Made by a program: the position numbers and the translations under genes. The notes under the pieces are model-generated. The model had not been told where the DNA came from, did no database searches, and saw only the letters and a list, made by a program, of their open reading frames with translations. Below, one piece after another: positions 12,028 through 25,028 of a DNA stretch of 64,000 bases (position 1 is the stretch's first letter; each line of letters opens with the position of its first letter). This stretch comes from Telmatactis stephensoni. Its lineage: Eukaryota > Cnidaria > Anthozoa > Actiniaria > Isophelliidae. The stretch is from positions 699,001 through 763,000 of the forward strand of contig JALIZF010001816.1 of NCBI GenBank assembly GCA_029948255.1, in the 5' to 3' direction.

Positions 12028-12069
12028 GGAAATTTGCCATAGACTGTTGACGTCAATGAAGAGTATTTA
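12028..12069 (-). promoter_or_regulatory. Conserved upstream block of gene A
   Basis: About 110 bp upstream of the gene A start codon, this block (ggaaatttgccat, then gac..tgacgtcaatga and gagtattta) matches a block 94 bp upstream of the cassette B start codon (16902-16945). Because the flanks have diverged more, it is a candidate promoter element. The core tgacgtca is also a CRE-type palindrome in copy A. Confidence 0.45.
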
Positions 12070-12111
12070 ACGCTGCAGGTCCATGCAGGATTTTGTGTCA
12101 ACGGTGATTAA

Positions 12112-12790
<679 letters not shown>

Positions 12791-13194
12791 CTTTTCCGAA
12801 GGTTTTATTAAGAGCGCGCAAGCAGGGAAATACAGGTCATGTGATAACAAAAGAGTATTCTAGAACGCAGGAAGGTACTCCTTAAAAGCTTGGGTTACGG
12901 TGTGAAGCATGCTTGATAAATCCCTAATCCTATTTCAGACCAAAACTTTTAATTTTTCTTAAAACTGTACCATATGGCAGTTTTCTCTTAGAGGTGTACG
13001 CTATTTCAGACCGGAAATTCTGAAAAGTATATCCTTGATCGTGCATACTCCCTTCCCCACTTCCCCAAGTTCTAGAACTTCCTTTAGCGCTGAAACACAG
13101 GTTACTATAACCTTACACTCTGATATAGGTTTACATAGTCCATGTTTCACTTTTATTGTCTTTATCAGTGCTAATACATCTCATAGAGTATACC

Positions 13195-13520
13195 CCGAGG
13201 GGGGTACTCCCTATATTGGTGTGCTAGGGATGATCGTCGTATTTTTTAGGGGTTGAAATCGCCGATTTGGTATTTTTTAGGGGTCGTCAGAGAAAATCCA
13301 AGGTTTTTCAGAAAAGATGGTATTTTTAGGGGTACAAAATAAACGAGACGATTTTTTTTCCTTACTTGTTTTCTTTGTTAGTTTTTTGTTTGATTTTTTG
13401 GTATTTTTTAGCTAGGGGTATTTTTGAGCTGTTAGGTATTTTTTAGGGTCGAAAATTTTGGCATTTGGGTATTTTTTAGGGTACGTTTTGGAGGTTTCCG
13501 ACGATCATCCCTAGCATTCA
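13195..13520. mobile_element. Diverged member of the poly-G/poly-C TIR family (family 1, copy 3)
   Basis: Left end ccccgaggggggtactcc ... gctagggatgatcgtcg and right end cgacgatcatccctagc are inverse. The interior repeats gtattttttaggggt units, like copies 1 and 2. No gene. Confidence 0.65.
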
Positions 13521-15246
13521 TCGCCAGAAATGATAACCGTGGCGCCTGCCGTGAGCGGTCAGCAGTTATACCCTAAAGCTCAGAAATTCCAAAATAACGG
13601 ATAGAACAACCAGAGGTTCGAAGCTAGCTTTTTCTTATTCTTCTTTGCATAATCTAAGCAATATTTATTATGATAAAAAATATAGGAAAGGCATCCCTCT
13701 GATGAAAATGTTATGGTTGACTTGACTTGTTATGGTTGACTTGACTTGAAGATTTTCATAAATATTCAATACGTCTGACATATTCAAATAAGTTGCCGGG
13801 AACTCATATTTCGCGCCAAGGATGCGTCCGCTGTTCTAACTACTTAGAAGCTCAAGGAGTTTGACTTCAATTTGGTGTATCGATCGCGAGTTTTCGCCCA
13901 ATATTACTCAAACTATTGCCCCAGAAGTTATTGGAATATGGAGTGTGGTATCGCAGGTTGCCAACAACACGTCGAAGAAGTGCTTTTTGAGTTGAAAAAA
14001 TGCTATTTCAATTTACTCCTCAATGAAGTAGAGAGACTTGGAATGTACAGTTGGTCAACCAAAATTCATCACTAGAGGTTCAACTTTTTTACTAGTACCT
14101 TTATTATGGTATTATAAGCCCTTAATGTTAGTTGCTACCTGGAGGATTCCAGTTTCATGGTACTTGTTCTTATGGAGTATTGGACGAGACTTTGCATCGA
14201 AAGATGCTATGCGAATTTTACATTTTGGTTAGGGATTTTTCTATTTTACCTTAGATTACATGTTAAATTTCAACATCTGAGGTTCAACTTTTTGGCATAC
14301 TGTATTCGAAATGTATAAATCGAGCTTGAGTAAAAGTTTCGCATACATTTTCTTGTACGATTTGAGTGATAGCGAGCAAGTTGAAAGGGACTGGTGCGAG
14401 CAACACGGAGCTGATTTCTGGCGATGTTTGACCCCAAAGAACACCCCCCCCCCCCGGGGGAGTATACACGGGCTCTTATCTCTATATTGCCACATGATGA
14501 CAAATTGATAATTATAAGATATGCCATTAAAATCAATTTCATCATCATCTTCATCAACTTCTTTCCTCTTTCCTCTTTCCGGCTAATTTGCACAGCCAAA
14601 CACAACGCAAGCAAAGGGCAATTTTGAAGAGAAAACGTCAAGACTTCAAGGCACTACAAATTCAAGACACTAATTGTTTATATCGAGGTTGACCACCATC
14701 TTGGAATATTGTTACCGCAACGAAGCGGAAGTGACGTCACGTGATCATGAAACCTAAGAATTTTCCGCCTTGGCCGAAGTGGAACAGGTATCAGTCTTGG
14801 TTTTCACTCACGTGGTTTCGGGCCGAAATGAATGCCAGAAATAGAAAGAGCACCTCGATATTAGTTCAAGTGCAAAGTTTTTCAATTCGACCATAAGATG
14901 TGATACAGGAGAAATGACAGTGAATTTAAGATGAGATATTTTCTTGAGATTCATTTGGAAAAACGCATTGGATATGGCAAGCTCGTGCCATCTCGGGGAT
15001 GGAAGCAGAATAATTGGTCTACCATTATTCATTTTTCCTCAACAAGTTTTCTCAAATTAAGAATGCATCATTTAACTGTTTCCCATATATTATTCCGTAT
15101 TATTTTTCTATTTATCTTTTATTCATTGTTTTTTCATCTTGTCATTATTCATTATTGTCCTGATGCAATAATTCATTATTTTCAAGTATTCTCTAACCAT
15201 TATTTATTATTCATTATTCTTCTTTCACCCCCGAAGCTATACTTAC
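13521..15246. other. Stretch between cassette B and gene A without EGF exons
   Basis: I searched the minus strand for EGF-type cysteine spacing that would complete cassette B and found none. The stretch holds a C/G run at 14445-14460, short ORFs without domains, and AT-rich sequence. The absence of EGF exons supports either splicing of cassette B to gene A exons or a truncated duplicate. Confidence 0.5.
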
Positions 15247-16808
15247 ATTTTTTACATTCCATATCCCAAGGTTTCTCTCTCACCCAAGGACGACAGCACT
15301 TTAACGAGTAGCCATGATGGACTTTTGTCATGGTTTCGTTGATAATCTTTGCTGTAGGTCTGTAAACAAGATATTTACTACAGTTATTACCAATTAAATC
15401 CACTTATACTGGCACTGATCATGTTTCCCCTTACCCGTAGATCTTACAAGATACTTGGTATACAAAGATCTTTGCTGACCATGGTACCGCAATAGTCCTA
15501 TTACACTTTCCCATGTATTTCTGTGTAACCATTCGTCTTACAGCTATTGTGATATTTTTCGTTCTGTTCATTGGATGTCGGCATACTTTGGATCTAATAA
15601 GTAATAACAGAACATCGGTACTGTTTTTGCTCTGTTTTTGTTTTGTTTTGTTTTGTTTTGTTTTGTTTTGTTTTGTTTTGTTTTGTTTTGTTTTTGTTTG
15701 TTTGTTTGTTTGTTTGTTTGTTTGTTTGTTTGTTTTGCTTTTTTCCTTAGTTTGTTCTTATTCTCGTTTTGTTTCTCTTAGCTTTTTGTCGCAAGTGTTT
15801 TTATGTGTGTGATAGTGTATCGTTATCAGTATATATAAGTAGTAGTAAATAATAGTAAGTAGAAGTAATCTTGAAAATTAATATAGAAGTATACGTGTAA
15901 AAAAACTTTATGTAAAAAAACGTGTAACTTATTGTAAAGAGAAAAATAAAATGAAAGAAACGTGGTCAAATCATCGCCGGTACGTTCACAACTCGTTCGT
16001 TGACAACATTACTTGAGAAAAAGCCTGCACAGCAGCCGTTGTCTTTAGGAGTTAAGGGATATTTGGGGTTCCTTTGTGAACTGTGTGAAATGAGAGCGAG
16101 CATTTTTGTTTTGTTTTGTTTTGGGTTTTTTTTTTTTTTTTTTTTTTTTTGCTCTTATTTTTCGTGCGTCCTCAATGTTTACACAGGAATCCCACATATC
16201 TGAAAACCCCAAAAGAACTTCCGGGTTACTTGAAACGAACTGCAGTCAAACCTCTTCACAACTGTTAAATGATCAGTATGGAGAAGTAACCTTTGTACAA
16301 AGGTTAACAGTATATAAATGTATGCATGGGATCCATGGCGGGTGCAGAACAATTAAGGTCCGACTGTCAATTTGTGAAATGATGATTTTAAAATTCTTCA
16401 TATATTCTAAAAATGATACATAATACTCTTCCACGAATTCCAGGTCTCTTTCCAGTGCAAATGGGAGAAAAAACAATAATTATTTTCTCTCTTGTGATGC
16501 ATCTTTATTGATAATTTTGTCCTTCAAAACTGGATCAGATCAACTGAGGGAATTGATGAGAAGACTTTTTTCTGTATAAGCTTGTATATCGACTCTCAGA
16601 AGGTAAATTAATTTCTACTGATTCGCATTTTGAATTCGTTTCTCAAAAGACGTCACTGAATACTACTTATAGTTCTAGGCCGATAAATAAATACTTACCC
16701 ATTGATATCAAGGCCATTGTTTTCAATGAAGTCTGGAAATCCTGTAGCAGCTGAGAAACAGATACAAGATATTAACAGCACACAGCACATCCATGGTATC
16801 GAATCCAT
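15247..16808 (-). CDS. Cassette B: duplicated signal-peptide plus EMI exons
   Basis: Three minus-strand exons, 16699-16808, 15435-15593 and 15247-15359, are paralogous to exons 1-3 of gene A. Exon 2 (159 nt) and exon 3 (113 nt) have exactly the same lengths and phases as in A. Exon 1 is one codon longer (110 nt). The translation begins MDSIPWMCCVLLISCICF and shares [10 protein letters not shown] with A. It then continues with the EMI part ([34 protein letters not shown]). All frames are open and all junctions are canonical, so it does not look decayed. Exon 3 ends in phase 1, the same as exon 3 of A, and could therefore splice to exon 4 of A at 8935. No EGF exon of its own was found. It is either an alternative 5' end of gene A or a separate short gene. 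The role is inferred from the domains. Confidence 0.75.
15636..15734. repeat. (GTTTT)n/(GTTT)n microsatellite
   Basis: About 10 gtttt units followed by gttt units in intron 1 of cassette B. Confidence 0.95.
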
Positions 16809-16901
16809 GTGCCTGGTTTAGATTGAGTGCTATAGGTTATAGAAATGTTTATGAATATATATGTATTGAATGTTAGTCATGTACATAAGGACCATCAAAA
16901 T

Positions 16902-16945
16902 TGGAAATTTGCCATTGACCAATGACCTCATATATGGTAAATATT
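16902..16945 (-). promoter_or_regulatory. Conserved upstream block of cassette B
   Basis: Matches the block upstream of gene A: ggaaatttgccat is identical, followed by tgacc..tgacctca and gtaaatattta. It sits 94 bp upstream of the cassette B ATG, suggesting each cassette kept its own promoter. Confidence 0.45.
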
Positions 16946-17389
16946 TACAACATCTCAAGTATTTTAAGGAAAAGTGCGAAATTTTAAGGCCAGAAATATT
17001 GTTTCAACAGATAAATTGCCTGAACTGAGGTTACTGGCCTTAACTGAGCTTACTGAGAAGACAAATCAAAGCTTTTTTGCCATATGATATATTTTGTTTA
17101 ATCTAACATTTTGTGACACTTTTTGTGGCCATCGAGGTATCACGTGACGTACGACGTCATAAATTACCGTTTTTAAAATGACCCAATGTGGTAAAAAAAC
17201 GAAACAATGTTTGCTGTTTTAGCATTCTTCTAATGTGATCTCTACAAAATATTTAAAAAAGTTGAAAGTTCCATTAGAGTGTAGAATTCAATCTCTATTA
17301 ATGATTCACTAAAAATATTGCATAAGGAATTTGACTTACTAACACTCAATTACATATATAGCTCACTGCACAAACATTGACCCTTTCAA

Positions 17390-17625
17390 AGCATAGAAGC
17401 TGAGAACGAAATGAACACTGGGAAATTTGTTTATTAGATGATTTTAAAGAAGCGCGTAGACGTGGACATTTCAAACAGTAACCGAGATAAATTCTTGGTA
17501 TTTCTAACATGATTATGCAGCGAATTCAAGGATAAAACATATGAATATCCATATATTAGTAGTGTACCCAGGAGTCATTTCGGTCTCTGCAGCTTCTAGG
17601 TTCGATGATTTTTAAAAGGCCAAAA
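17390..17625. mobile_element. Fold-back element of the agaagctgag family
   Basis: Left catagaagctgagaacgaaatg and right catttcggtctctgcagctt are inverse. Relatives are at 33685-33990 and, as a fragment, near 11235-11265. No ORF. Confidence 0.55.
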
Positions 17626-17639
17626 GCTAATGTTCGTTT

Positions 17640-17690
17640 GTGCAAATATATACATAAACATTTCTATAACCTATAGCACTCAGTCTAAAC
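17640..17690. repeat. Inverted copy of the cassette B upstream region
   Basis: The stretch acataaacatttctataacc ... gcactcagtctaaacct is the reverse complement of 16815-16865, the sequence directly upstream of the cassette B start codon, with few changes. Confidence 0.7.
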
Positions 17691-17754
17691 CTACGTCAAG
17701 CATCACCTTATACCAAATAACTTTTTATAATTAACTAGACGCACACGTGCGTTC

Positions 17755-18742
17755 ACTCGTGCCCCGGGAGCCCTCTTCCCCGAGCCGTTTCACGCATTCT
17801 TCACCATTCCGGGAAATATTTAACCGTAACATAAGACCTTTTTTGAATCGGTTAACTTATTAAAACTAAAGAATATCTGATTAGTCAAGTTGTCTGTCAG
17901 CACTGAGCTATTAGTGTTTGCCTCTTATCATACATGAGTATTGTATATCTCCGACATGCAAAAATATCCCCTGCGAATATACCAGTTTTATTCATTTTTT
18001 TATTTCACTATGTATCTCAATTGTTTGCTGTAAAATCTTCTACAACGGTGTTTTTAACACAATAACAAATCGTGTATTTTTCGGATGTTTTATATATTGA
18101 ATAAAAGACGTTACGTGACCAAACGCGAAATACAAGGTCAATGGAACCTAATTCCATGCAATGGTCTCCGATATTAATATTCAGTACAAAAACCTCTCAA
18201 GATCTCTTGAATGCTTAAATGAGGAATATAATTGACTTGCTTCTATGTTTGTTCGTTTAGCGACATGTAGGATGAGAAATTCGTAGATTTCCAACTCATA
18301 GGAAATAATTCGTATCGCGAGGGCCTACTTTCAAGTACTCCAATTAGAATTGAATATTTGGTCAAAGGATTGGAGATGCCGCCCAAAACAACAGCCCATT
18401 CTGAAGCTCTTATGAGTGTCTAGGTATATCTCAAGTTATAAGCCCCACTTTACGATGTATTATTCCGAGAAGAGCCTGTCTCTGAAAGCGATTTTCGTTG
18501 TAGTCGGCCATCTTGCATTCCTAAGGTTCCTCACTGGCGTTCACTACGAAGAGTAGGCGATGAATGAAGGGCATTGTTTCTCCCGCTCTTGACCAATTGA
18601 GAGTGCATCACTTAGCCGATTCATCACTTAACCGCTTGCGCAAGAATGCTGACTCAGAAATGCTGCATTCTCGCGACGACGACAGGAAAAAAAACAGTTG
18701 CAATTTATAACTCGTTCCCGGCCTGAAGGCCTGGGCACGAGT
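17755..18742. mobile_element. Non-autonomous inverted-repeat element, copy 2 (full length)
   Basis: Homologous to 1-788 and 25029-25650. It starts with actcgtgcc and ends in the self-complementary block ctcgttcccggcc ... ggcctgggcacgagt. About 990 bp long, with no coding capacity. A detached right end (cctaaaggcctgggcacgag) lies at 19330-19350. Confidence 0.7.
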
Positions 18743-19146
18743 AAAAATAAACTTTAATATCAGCGCATGTATACAATTTGTCTGCATATGTCTGTGTTTT
18801 GAGATTGAAATTCATTTGCATATCGAATGCAAGAAATTTAATTTTATGTTGCCACGGAACATTTGGCTGGCTATCTCGTTCTTCAAAACTATGTTCAACT
18901 ACCGAAATACTGAAACAACTGAAACATGAGCAGTCTACCTACCGCTAGTGCGCTGTGGATAATTATCCAGATCGAAGGCACCCCAGATGGGAAAATATCA
19001 CGCGTCAAAGTCATTAGAAAGTTGTGGGAAGGACCAGAACTCCGCACTTTCGATTTATAATGTTGGCGTTAAATTCATGTATAAGGTAAATTTAGTAATG
19101 GATGTTATTACTACGGTGGCCTACAAGTGCAAAACACATACAAAAG

Positions 19147-19279
19147 TCAGTATACAAACAAATTCAGTGCACTGCAATGACAAAACCCAGTACACAAAAC
19201 TCAGTACACAAATGACTCAGTACACAAACAAAACCCAGTACACAAAACTCAGTACACAAACAAAACTCAGTACACAAAT
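19147..19279. repeat. Minisatellite of actcagtacacaaa units
   Basis: Six or more imperfect copies of (a)ctcagtacacaaa with optional acaaa insertions. Confidence 0.85.
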
Positions 19280-19737
19280 GTTTTGGGCTTCCTGTGCTAT
19301 TTTTTCGCGGGCTTTTAGTCATGTGATCCACCTAAAGGCCTGGGCACGAGTAATTAATCTTATTTCGTGATATATTGGACATACATTCAAAGAAAATGCT
19401 ACCAATTCTATTTCTTTTTCCAATAAAATATTTCTATGTATTCTCGCGTTACTTCGTATTACGCGCAAGCAGTATTGAACGTGAAAGATGGTCCACTTTT
19501 ACGCCATGTGCCTCCTCAGGGAAGTCGGTGACCCCCATTTTTTGTTTTCTCATTTAATTTAACGTCTATGATGATGTTCTTTCACCGTAAAAAGTATGAA
19601 GAAAAAATTGTGGTTAGATCATTTGGCCGCGTACGTAAGAAGTGCTAAGTGTTATTATGTGAACAAATCTATTGTCATATATTTGAGGACAGGTATTCTT
19701 TGAAGGGCTAAAAACCCGTTGAATGATCTTCACTTAG

Positions 19738-20145
19738 ATCAGTACTTGTTGTAGTTCACGTGGGAATCCAGCATACATCAAATTGAACTTGTTGTGTCTA
19801 TCTAAAAATCAAAGTATGACTATATAGATTGCATTAGATATATACAAAATAAATATATAAAAATAACTACAATAAATAATACATAAACCAGATCAAACAG
19901 TCGACTTTTGACCTAATCGATACAATTCAAAGTTATGTTTATTCCTCGAGGCTCAGTGATTACTGAAATCAGTACTTGTAGCCCATATGAGAATCCAGCA
20001 TAAATCAAATTTAAATTATTTCGTCTATCTATAGGTATCAATACAATAGAAATATACAAAATATAATAAAAAAGCTACAAACATGCAGTCGACTATGATG
20101 CTCGACCTAATCGATATAGAGTTATAATGTTTACTCCTCGATTGA
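19738..20145. repeat. Tandem direct duplication of about 200 bp downstream of the TPR-CHAT gene
   Basis: About 19738-19955 and 19968-20145 share in order atcagtacttgt, gaatccagcata.atcaaat, gtctatctat, a tacaaaata AT-rich part, cagtcgact, gacctaatcgata and gtttattcctcga. The second copy is diverged. Confidence 0.75.
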
Positions 20146-20272
20146 GGCTTGTCAGATTCAATGCGAAAGACACGCCGTTATATGTTCAACCTCGGTTAAT
20201 GTAAAGTGTAAAATAAAGTAATTTTCTACTGCAAAGCGTTTTGTTGCTAATGTCATTACAAATTATTTACAA

Positions 20273-23191
20273 TTAATTGATCTTAACGTCGTCGCCAATC
20301 AAAAAGAAAGGAGCCCAAAACATTGGCTCGCTGTATTGATTTCTCATGTCTTGAATAGTTTTATGCAAACTTACACTTGCACTTTCACCTTGCTTTAAAT
20401 GTGTATAAAAGCATTTCATGAAGTCCATAGTAGCCCTGTCAGCTATAGCCCACAGGGAACCCACCACTGCACGAGCTCCTGCAGCAAGGAAAGCACGACT
20501 CATGCCGACCACACCCTCTGATTTGATCTCACCACGACCACTATGACAGCAACTCAGCACAACCAACTGTGCTGTAATTCCAATCTCTTGGACGTCTTTC
20601 ATTGTCAACAAGTAGTCGTCTTCTTGTGGGATGGTACTGTCACGAGTTGTTGGATTTGGCGTCAATGCAATCTCACCCTCGGTGCTACCGTGTGCTGCAA
20701 AGTGGATAAGAGCCACGCCTTTTTGTAGTTGTTGCATGATGGCTTGCTTGGTTGCTTGTTGTCCTGTTATTGGAGTTACGCCAAGCATTTCCCCAATGAC
20801 TTCAGCTTCACGCTTGGCGCCTGGCAAGTCTTGGAACTCTTTCACTGTACCTCGAAACATTACTTTTCCTACTGTAGGATTTCCAACAATGAGCGCCCCT
20901 GTTGTGCTGTGACTGTCTGGTGGAGACTCCATTAAGATCTTCAGTGTTGCTAACGATGGCGCGAGCCTGATTCTTTTACTGTCTGATAAATATTTGTTGG
21001 TATGGGGGTCTCGTAGAGCAGCGTATGGTATCTTGAATAGAGGTCCATCAGGAACGATTATAACCTCATCCTGTGTAAGATAGTCTTGCACTGGTGATAG
21101 AAGCAGTTCAAACAGTGTTTCCAAAGGACTATCGTCGTAGTCTACAATTTCAGCACATCTTACATTAGCAGTTGTGTCCAGTGATCGGTCTTCGCAATCT
21201 ACTGCTGCTCGAACTTGTAACTCGTCGAATGCGTCGTTAATAAGCTTTTTGACATTGGCAGGTGCGGACTCTTCTCCCTGCGTTTCCTTGTCAGGATTTT
21301 CCAGGGCAAAAGAGGTGACTCCTTTTATGTTGTCGGTATGTGTGGTAATCAGTGGCCTGTCTTTTGTCATAATCCAAGTTGCTACGCAACCTTTATAAAC
21401 AAAGCTGTTTGAAAGAGGCTTCATGATGATGCCAAAAAACAAGATGGAGGAATTGGCAGTCGACTGGATGATATTCTTGACATCATAGTATTCTAGTGTC
21501 TTTGGCTTTATAGTGTTCATTGCCATGTGGTACTTGGTGGTCAAAAGATCACTCAAGGCTCGTGCCCGTCCTCTCTCGCAGGCTAGAAGTGCTTGTTCGT
21601 TTTGTTGTGTTTCGATGTAAACTCTTGCCAGCAAGATGTATGCATGACTATGCTTATTGGCAACTGAGATTTTGAACTGATCTTGATCCTTTTGATCATA
21701 AAATACCCATTCAGAGCATGTTATAGCTTCTTTGAGGTGTTTCTCAGACTCTTTTAACAAAGCAAAGCGATGCTTTTCATTGGACGGATCCTGTTCCTTA
21801 CAGCTTTGCATATAATAACTTTCTGCAAGTAGCTGACAAGCTACTGATTGAGTCTGTTTGTCATCTCGTTCTTTAGCAAAATCAAGAACTCTTAGTACAA
21901 AATTGATAGACTGTTCATGCTGCCCATTAGAATAATAGAGCACTCCTAAATGGTAATTACACCGATTTTGTGCTCTCCTATTACCAGTCATAACAGCTAT
22001 GGTCAAGCTTTTCTCAAGGCACTCAATAGCTTTCTTATGTTCACCTGTTAACTCGTACACCGATGCTAATTCATCGGAAGTGTCATCCTTTGCACTGTCA
22101 TCGCCGAGGTCTCTGCTGATTTGAAGGCTTTGCTCAAGATATTTAATAGCTGTCTGGGATTCTTGTAACACACGATAGCCCTTTCCTAATAGTGAAAGAG
22201 CGTCTCTTTCGGTTCTCCTGTCTCCTGTTTCTCTTGCTAGTTGTAAACTCTGTTGTGCACATTCCACTGCATTCTGGTACATCTCTAAAAAAGTATAGAT
22301 TTCAGCTAATTTGTATACTGCAATTGCCTCTACTTTCTTGTTTCGAACTTGTCTGGCGAGTTTTAAAGCCTTTTCATGATACTGAATGGCTTCTTTGTAT
22401 TTGCACAATGATCGATAACAGTCTCCTATTTTCCCACAAGCATATGTTTCTCCGTTTCTGTCGCCCATCTCGATAGACATGTCGAGGTATTTAGTATAGT
22501 AGCTAACAGCTTCGTGGAACATTCCCATTGTTTCATACCACTTGCTTAAACAAAAATAATCTTGATATTGACCGTTTTTATTTCCTGATTCTATGGCGAT
22601 TATCAAATGGTTTTTGATATAATTGATGGCTTCTTGGTATTGTTTGGTGTTTTCATATGCAACTGCCAAGTCTTTGTAGGCACGTTGTTTGGAATCCTTG
22701 TCACTTATCTCAGTAGCGATGGACAAACATTTTTCACCATATTTAATTGCGTCGTGATATTTTTCCAGCCCATAACTTACCGCTACTAAGTTCTCACACG
22801 CTTCCATTTGCCACCTTTTGTTGCGTAGTTGTGTAGCTATTTCAAGGCTTTTTTCAAAGTACTTCATTGCCATTTCGGAGTTCTTCATCTTGAAATAAAC
22901 CGCACCCAGATTGTGCACGGCAAACCGTTGACTTACTATGTCTCCAAACTCATTTGCAATGTGTAGTCCACTGTTGTAATGTCCCATTGCCTTGTGATAA
23001 TCGTTTAAGCCGAAGTAGATATCTCCAAGGATCATGTGTGCAGGTGTTTGAGCGTGTCTCACATCCTTGGTAACCCTCAGGTAGTCATTATAGTATTGTA
23101 TGGCTTTGGTTCTTTGGTTCTTTTTAAGATGTAACTCACCCAAGGACAAATATTTTTGAGCTTCAAGTTCCACTTGGTTAAACCGGTTCAT
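20273..23191 (-). CDS. TPR-CHAT protein, intronless, 972 residues
   Basis: One uninterrupted frame from ATG (23191-23189) to the stop. Residues about 10-430 are roughly eleven tetratricopeptide-like repeats of 40 residues, each with a pattern such as [15 protein letters not shown] followed by a Gly-Asp/Asn-Arg/Lys turn. A helical linker follows (about 430-560). The last 280 residues form a CHAT domain, the caspase-like protease fold associated with TPRs. H834 in IHFAAHG and C882 in [12 protein letters not shown] are the expected catalytic dyad. VGSLWAIAD and WAPFFLIGD are the usual closing motifs. TPR28-like CHAT genes are numerous in cnidarians. The TPR part probably recognises a partner and the CHAT part cleaves it, but the substrate is unknown. 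The lack of introns contrasts with the neighbouring genes. It is probably cytosolic, since no signal peptide or membrane segment is seen. Confidence 0.94.
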   Translation of the reverse strand: MNRFNQVELEAQKYLSLGELHLKKNQRTKAIQYYNDYLRVTKDVRHAQTPAHMILGDIYFGLNDYHKAMGHYNSGLHIANEFGDIVSQRFAVHNLGAVYFKMKNSEMAMKYFEKSLEIATQLRNKRWQMEACENLVAVSYGLEKYHDAIKYGEKCLSIATEISDKDSKQRAYKDLAVAYENTKQYQEAINYIKNHLIIAIESGNKNGQYQDYFCLSKWYETMGMFHEAVSYYTKYLDMSIEMGDRNGETYACGKIGDCYRSLCKYKEAIQYHEKALKLARQVRNKKVEAIAVYKLAEIYTFLEMYQNAVECAQQSLQLARETGDRRTERDALSLLGKGYRVLQESQTAIKYLEQSLQISRDLGDDSAKDDTSDELASVYELTGEHKKAIECLEKSLTIAVMTGNRRAQNRCNYHLGVLYYSNGQHEQSINFVLRVLDFAKERDDKQTQSVACQLLAESYYMQSCKEQDPSNEKHRFALLKESEKHLKEAITCSEWVFYDQKDQDQFKISVANKHSHAYILLARVYIETQQNEQALLACERGRARALSDLLTTKYHMAMNTIKPKTLEYYDVKNIIQSTANSSILFFGIIMKPLSNSFVYKGCVATWIMTKDRPLITTHTDNIKGVTSFALENPDKETQGEESAPANVKKLINDAFDELQVRAAVDCEDRSLDTTANVRCAEIVDYDDSPLETLFELLLSPVQDYLTQDEVIIVPDGPLFKIPYAALRDPHTNKYLSDSKRIRLAPSLATLKILMESPPDSHSTTGALIVGNPTVGKVMFRGTVKEFQDLPGAKREAEVIGEMLGVTPITGQQATKQAIMQQLQKGVALIHFAAHGSTEGEIALTPNPTTRDSTIPQEDDYLLTMKDVQEIGITAQLVVLSCCHSGRGEIKSEGVVGMSRAFLAAGARAVVGSLWAIADRATMDFMKCFYTHLKQGESASVSLHKTIQDMRNQYSEPMFWAPFFLIGDDVKIN

Positions 23192-25028
23192 TATCTTGGT
23201 GATGGACTTGATTTTTTATGGTAACTGTGGAATAGTACATTTCAAAAATTATGATATGATGGAATTTTTGAAATATCGTTCAATAGTTAGCCTTTCCCAT
23301 TTGACTCGGACCCAAAGCAAGGACGGACAGACAGTTCATTAAGCCTATGATATTTTCAATTCTAAGTCAATTTTGGATCTTCTTCTTCGTAGTTGAAAAA
23401 ATTTATAAAAGAGGCCCCTTTTTTGGAAGAACGGGCGCACTTGCACGGCAATGGATAGGTCGACACTGAGACGAAATGACTGCGCATGCGCGAGGCTTCA
23501 AGGGCTTGCGCGCGTTCGCACAGGAATCCCAAGCAATAGTTTTAAAATTGTTTTCTTTAGATGTACCCTATCATATCTTTGAACTTAATTTTGAACTCAA
23601 AAGAATACAGAAAAGTAATGCTAGAAAAAGGCAGGCATGCAACGTCCTTTACTTCATTTTTTGCTTCTGTGGCTAAAATTTCGAGTTGTAGTATAAACTT
23701 TTAGTTTCGCTGGCAAAGTTTTGTTTTTGTTTGACTCTCCATTGTTTTCATTGAAGCCAATATTGAGGAGGATTAAGGAGGCACGTGCGTACGTGGTACA
23801 TTTTACCGCGGTGGCAGACACGGGACCCGGTTTATGCCCGACTGTAAAGTAAAAGAATAAATGTACTAAAGCTTTTTGGTTTTCCTGTGGCGACTTTCAG
23901 TGTACCCAGAGCCCACGGTCATGCTGTCCAGCGGAAGGCAATCCGCTGGACGGCATGACCGTGGGCTCTGGGGACGAGAATAGTATTAGAAGCTACAATA
24001 GTGCAGTGACAGTTTGAATCTGAAAAGGTCTCAGTAAACACTTGTAATTAAATACTAGAAATACCGTAGGTGCTTCCGTTCAAGATCGATGAATTTTTAC
24101 TGTTGTTAAAAACAGAGAAATCTCGACTTGTTCATATTATACCTTATTGTAGGAGAGAAAAACTCCGCGAAATTAATGCGAATTTCAAAAAATCGCCGTA
24201 ATTTTAGTCTTGATAATTTCTTTCAAATTTCCAAATGATCAATCAAGTGAAGCGTCAATTTTCACGATATGAATTTCTAGCAATTTCATTTAAATATGGC
24301 TTCTGAATCGAAGGAAATGTCATCACCACTAATTTTAAAGAGTCACAATAAACTTTTGTATTTGTTCACTCTCCTTGCTGATTTCATTGTCGCAGTTCTG
24401 CTGAGATTCCTTTCGAATCTTGATTATCTAGCGTGATCATAAATACTTATTTGTGTCGAAGTTCTTAGACCTAAGTATTATTTCACTCCTAAATAAAGTA
24501 CCTTTCGCTGATACTGATTCAATCTAATTTAAGTGGATAATTTGGCTTGTCTTTCGTGTAATTGTTCTTTGTTTGATTGGAAATATTTTTGTCCTCAATT
24601 GACGTTAATTCACATCGCACTAGTTTCGAGTCAGTAACAATAATCGACATTTAACAGTGACACTAATACGACTTGTAGAAATGTAGCATCCTGTCCTTAA
24701 CTTTTTTTCTTTTTAGTATGCTTTGTGAGTTATCTATCCATCTACCTTCAAGTTTTCATTGTATTACTACCCACAGTTTGAGGTCTTTCGCTTTTGAGTT
24801 AACAAGATGCTTATCTTGGCGGAAAAAAGGCCGTAATTTAGTAGTTGTTGGTGATTTGATTTGAAAACTGAGCAATACACATTTAACATCATGTCTTACC
24901 GTGATGTAGATAGCGATTGGAATTGGTAAAGAGAAGGTCCGTGAAACCCTCGAGGTCACCCTCACGAAAGGCCTTTTATCAGGTCGTGCGTGACATACTT
25001 CATGCCTTTCTCTGATTGGTCAATAATT
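23192..25028. other. Upstream region of the TPR-CHAT gene, no other gene seen
   Basis: AT-rich sequence. The only structured item is the hairpin at 23905-23972. ORFs such as 23476-23676 and 24756-24965 show no domain. Confidence 0.5.
23905..23972. repeat. Hairpin with 31-bp arms and 6-nt loop
   Basis: 23905-23935 (cccagagcccacggtcatgc...) and 23942-23972 are inverse with one mismatch, which is a G-U pair in RNA. The loop is aggcaa. It is GC-rich and stands alone in AT-rich DNA. It could be a small-RNA precursor or the remnant of a fold-back element. Confidence 0.85.

Larger units (their letters stand above)
18743..20272. other. Spacer with minisatellite and direct repeat, no gene
   Basis: No domain-bearing ORF. 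The stretch contains the cagtacacaaa minisatellite, a detached element end, and a tandem duplication downstream of the TPR-CHAT stop codon that may form part of its 3' UTR. Confidence 0.6.

Noticed and set aside
14931..15311. 126-codon plus-strand ORF rich in Phe, Ile and His
   Set aside because: It is low-complexity AT-rich sequence that runs antisense over exon 3 of cassette B.
19147..19279. CRISPR-like array of short repeats
   Set aside because: Units are contiguous minisatellite copies without unique spacers, in a eukaryotic genome.
22192..22476. Plus-strand ORFs inside the TPR-CHAT gene
   Set aside because: Shadow frames of the well-supported minus-strand coding sequence.
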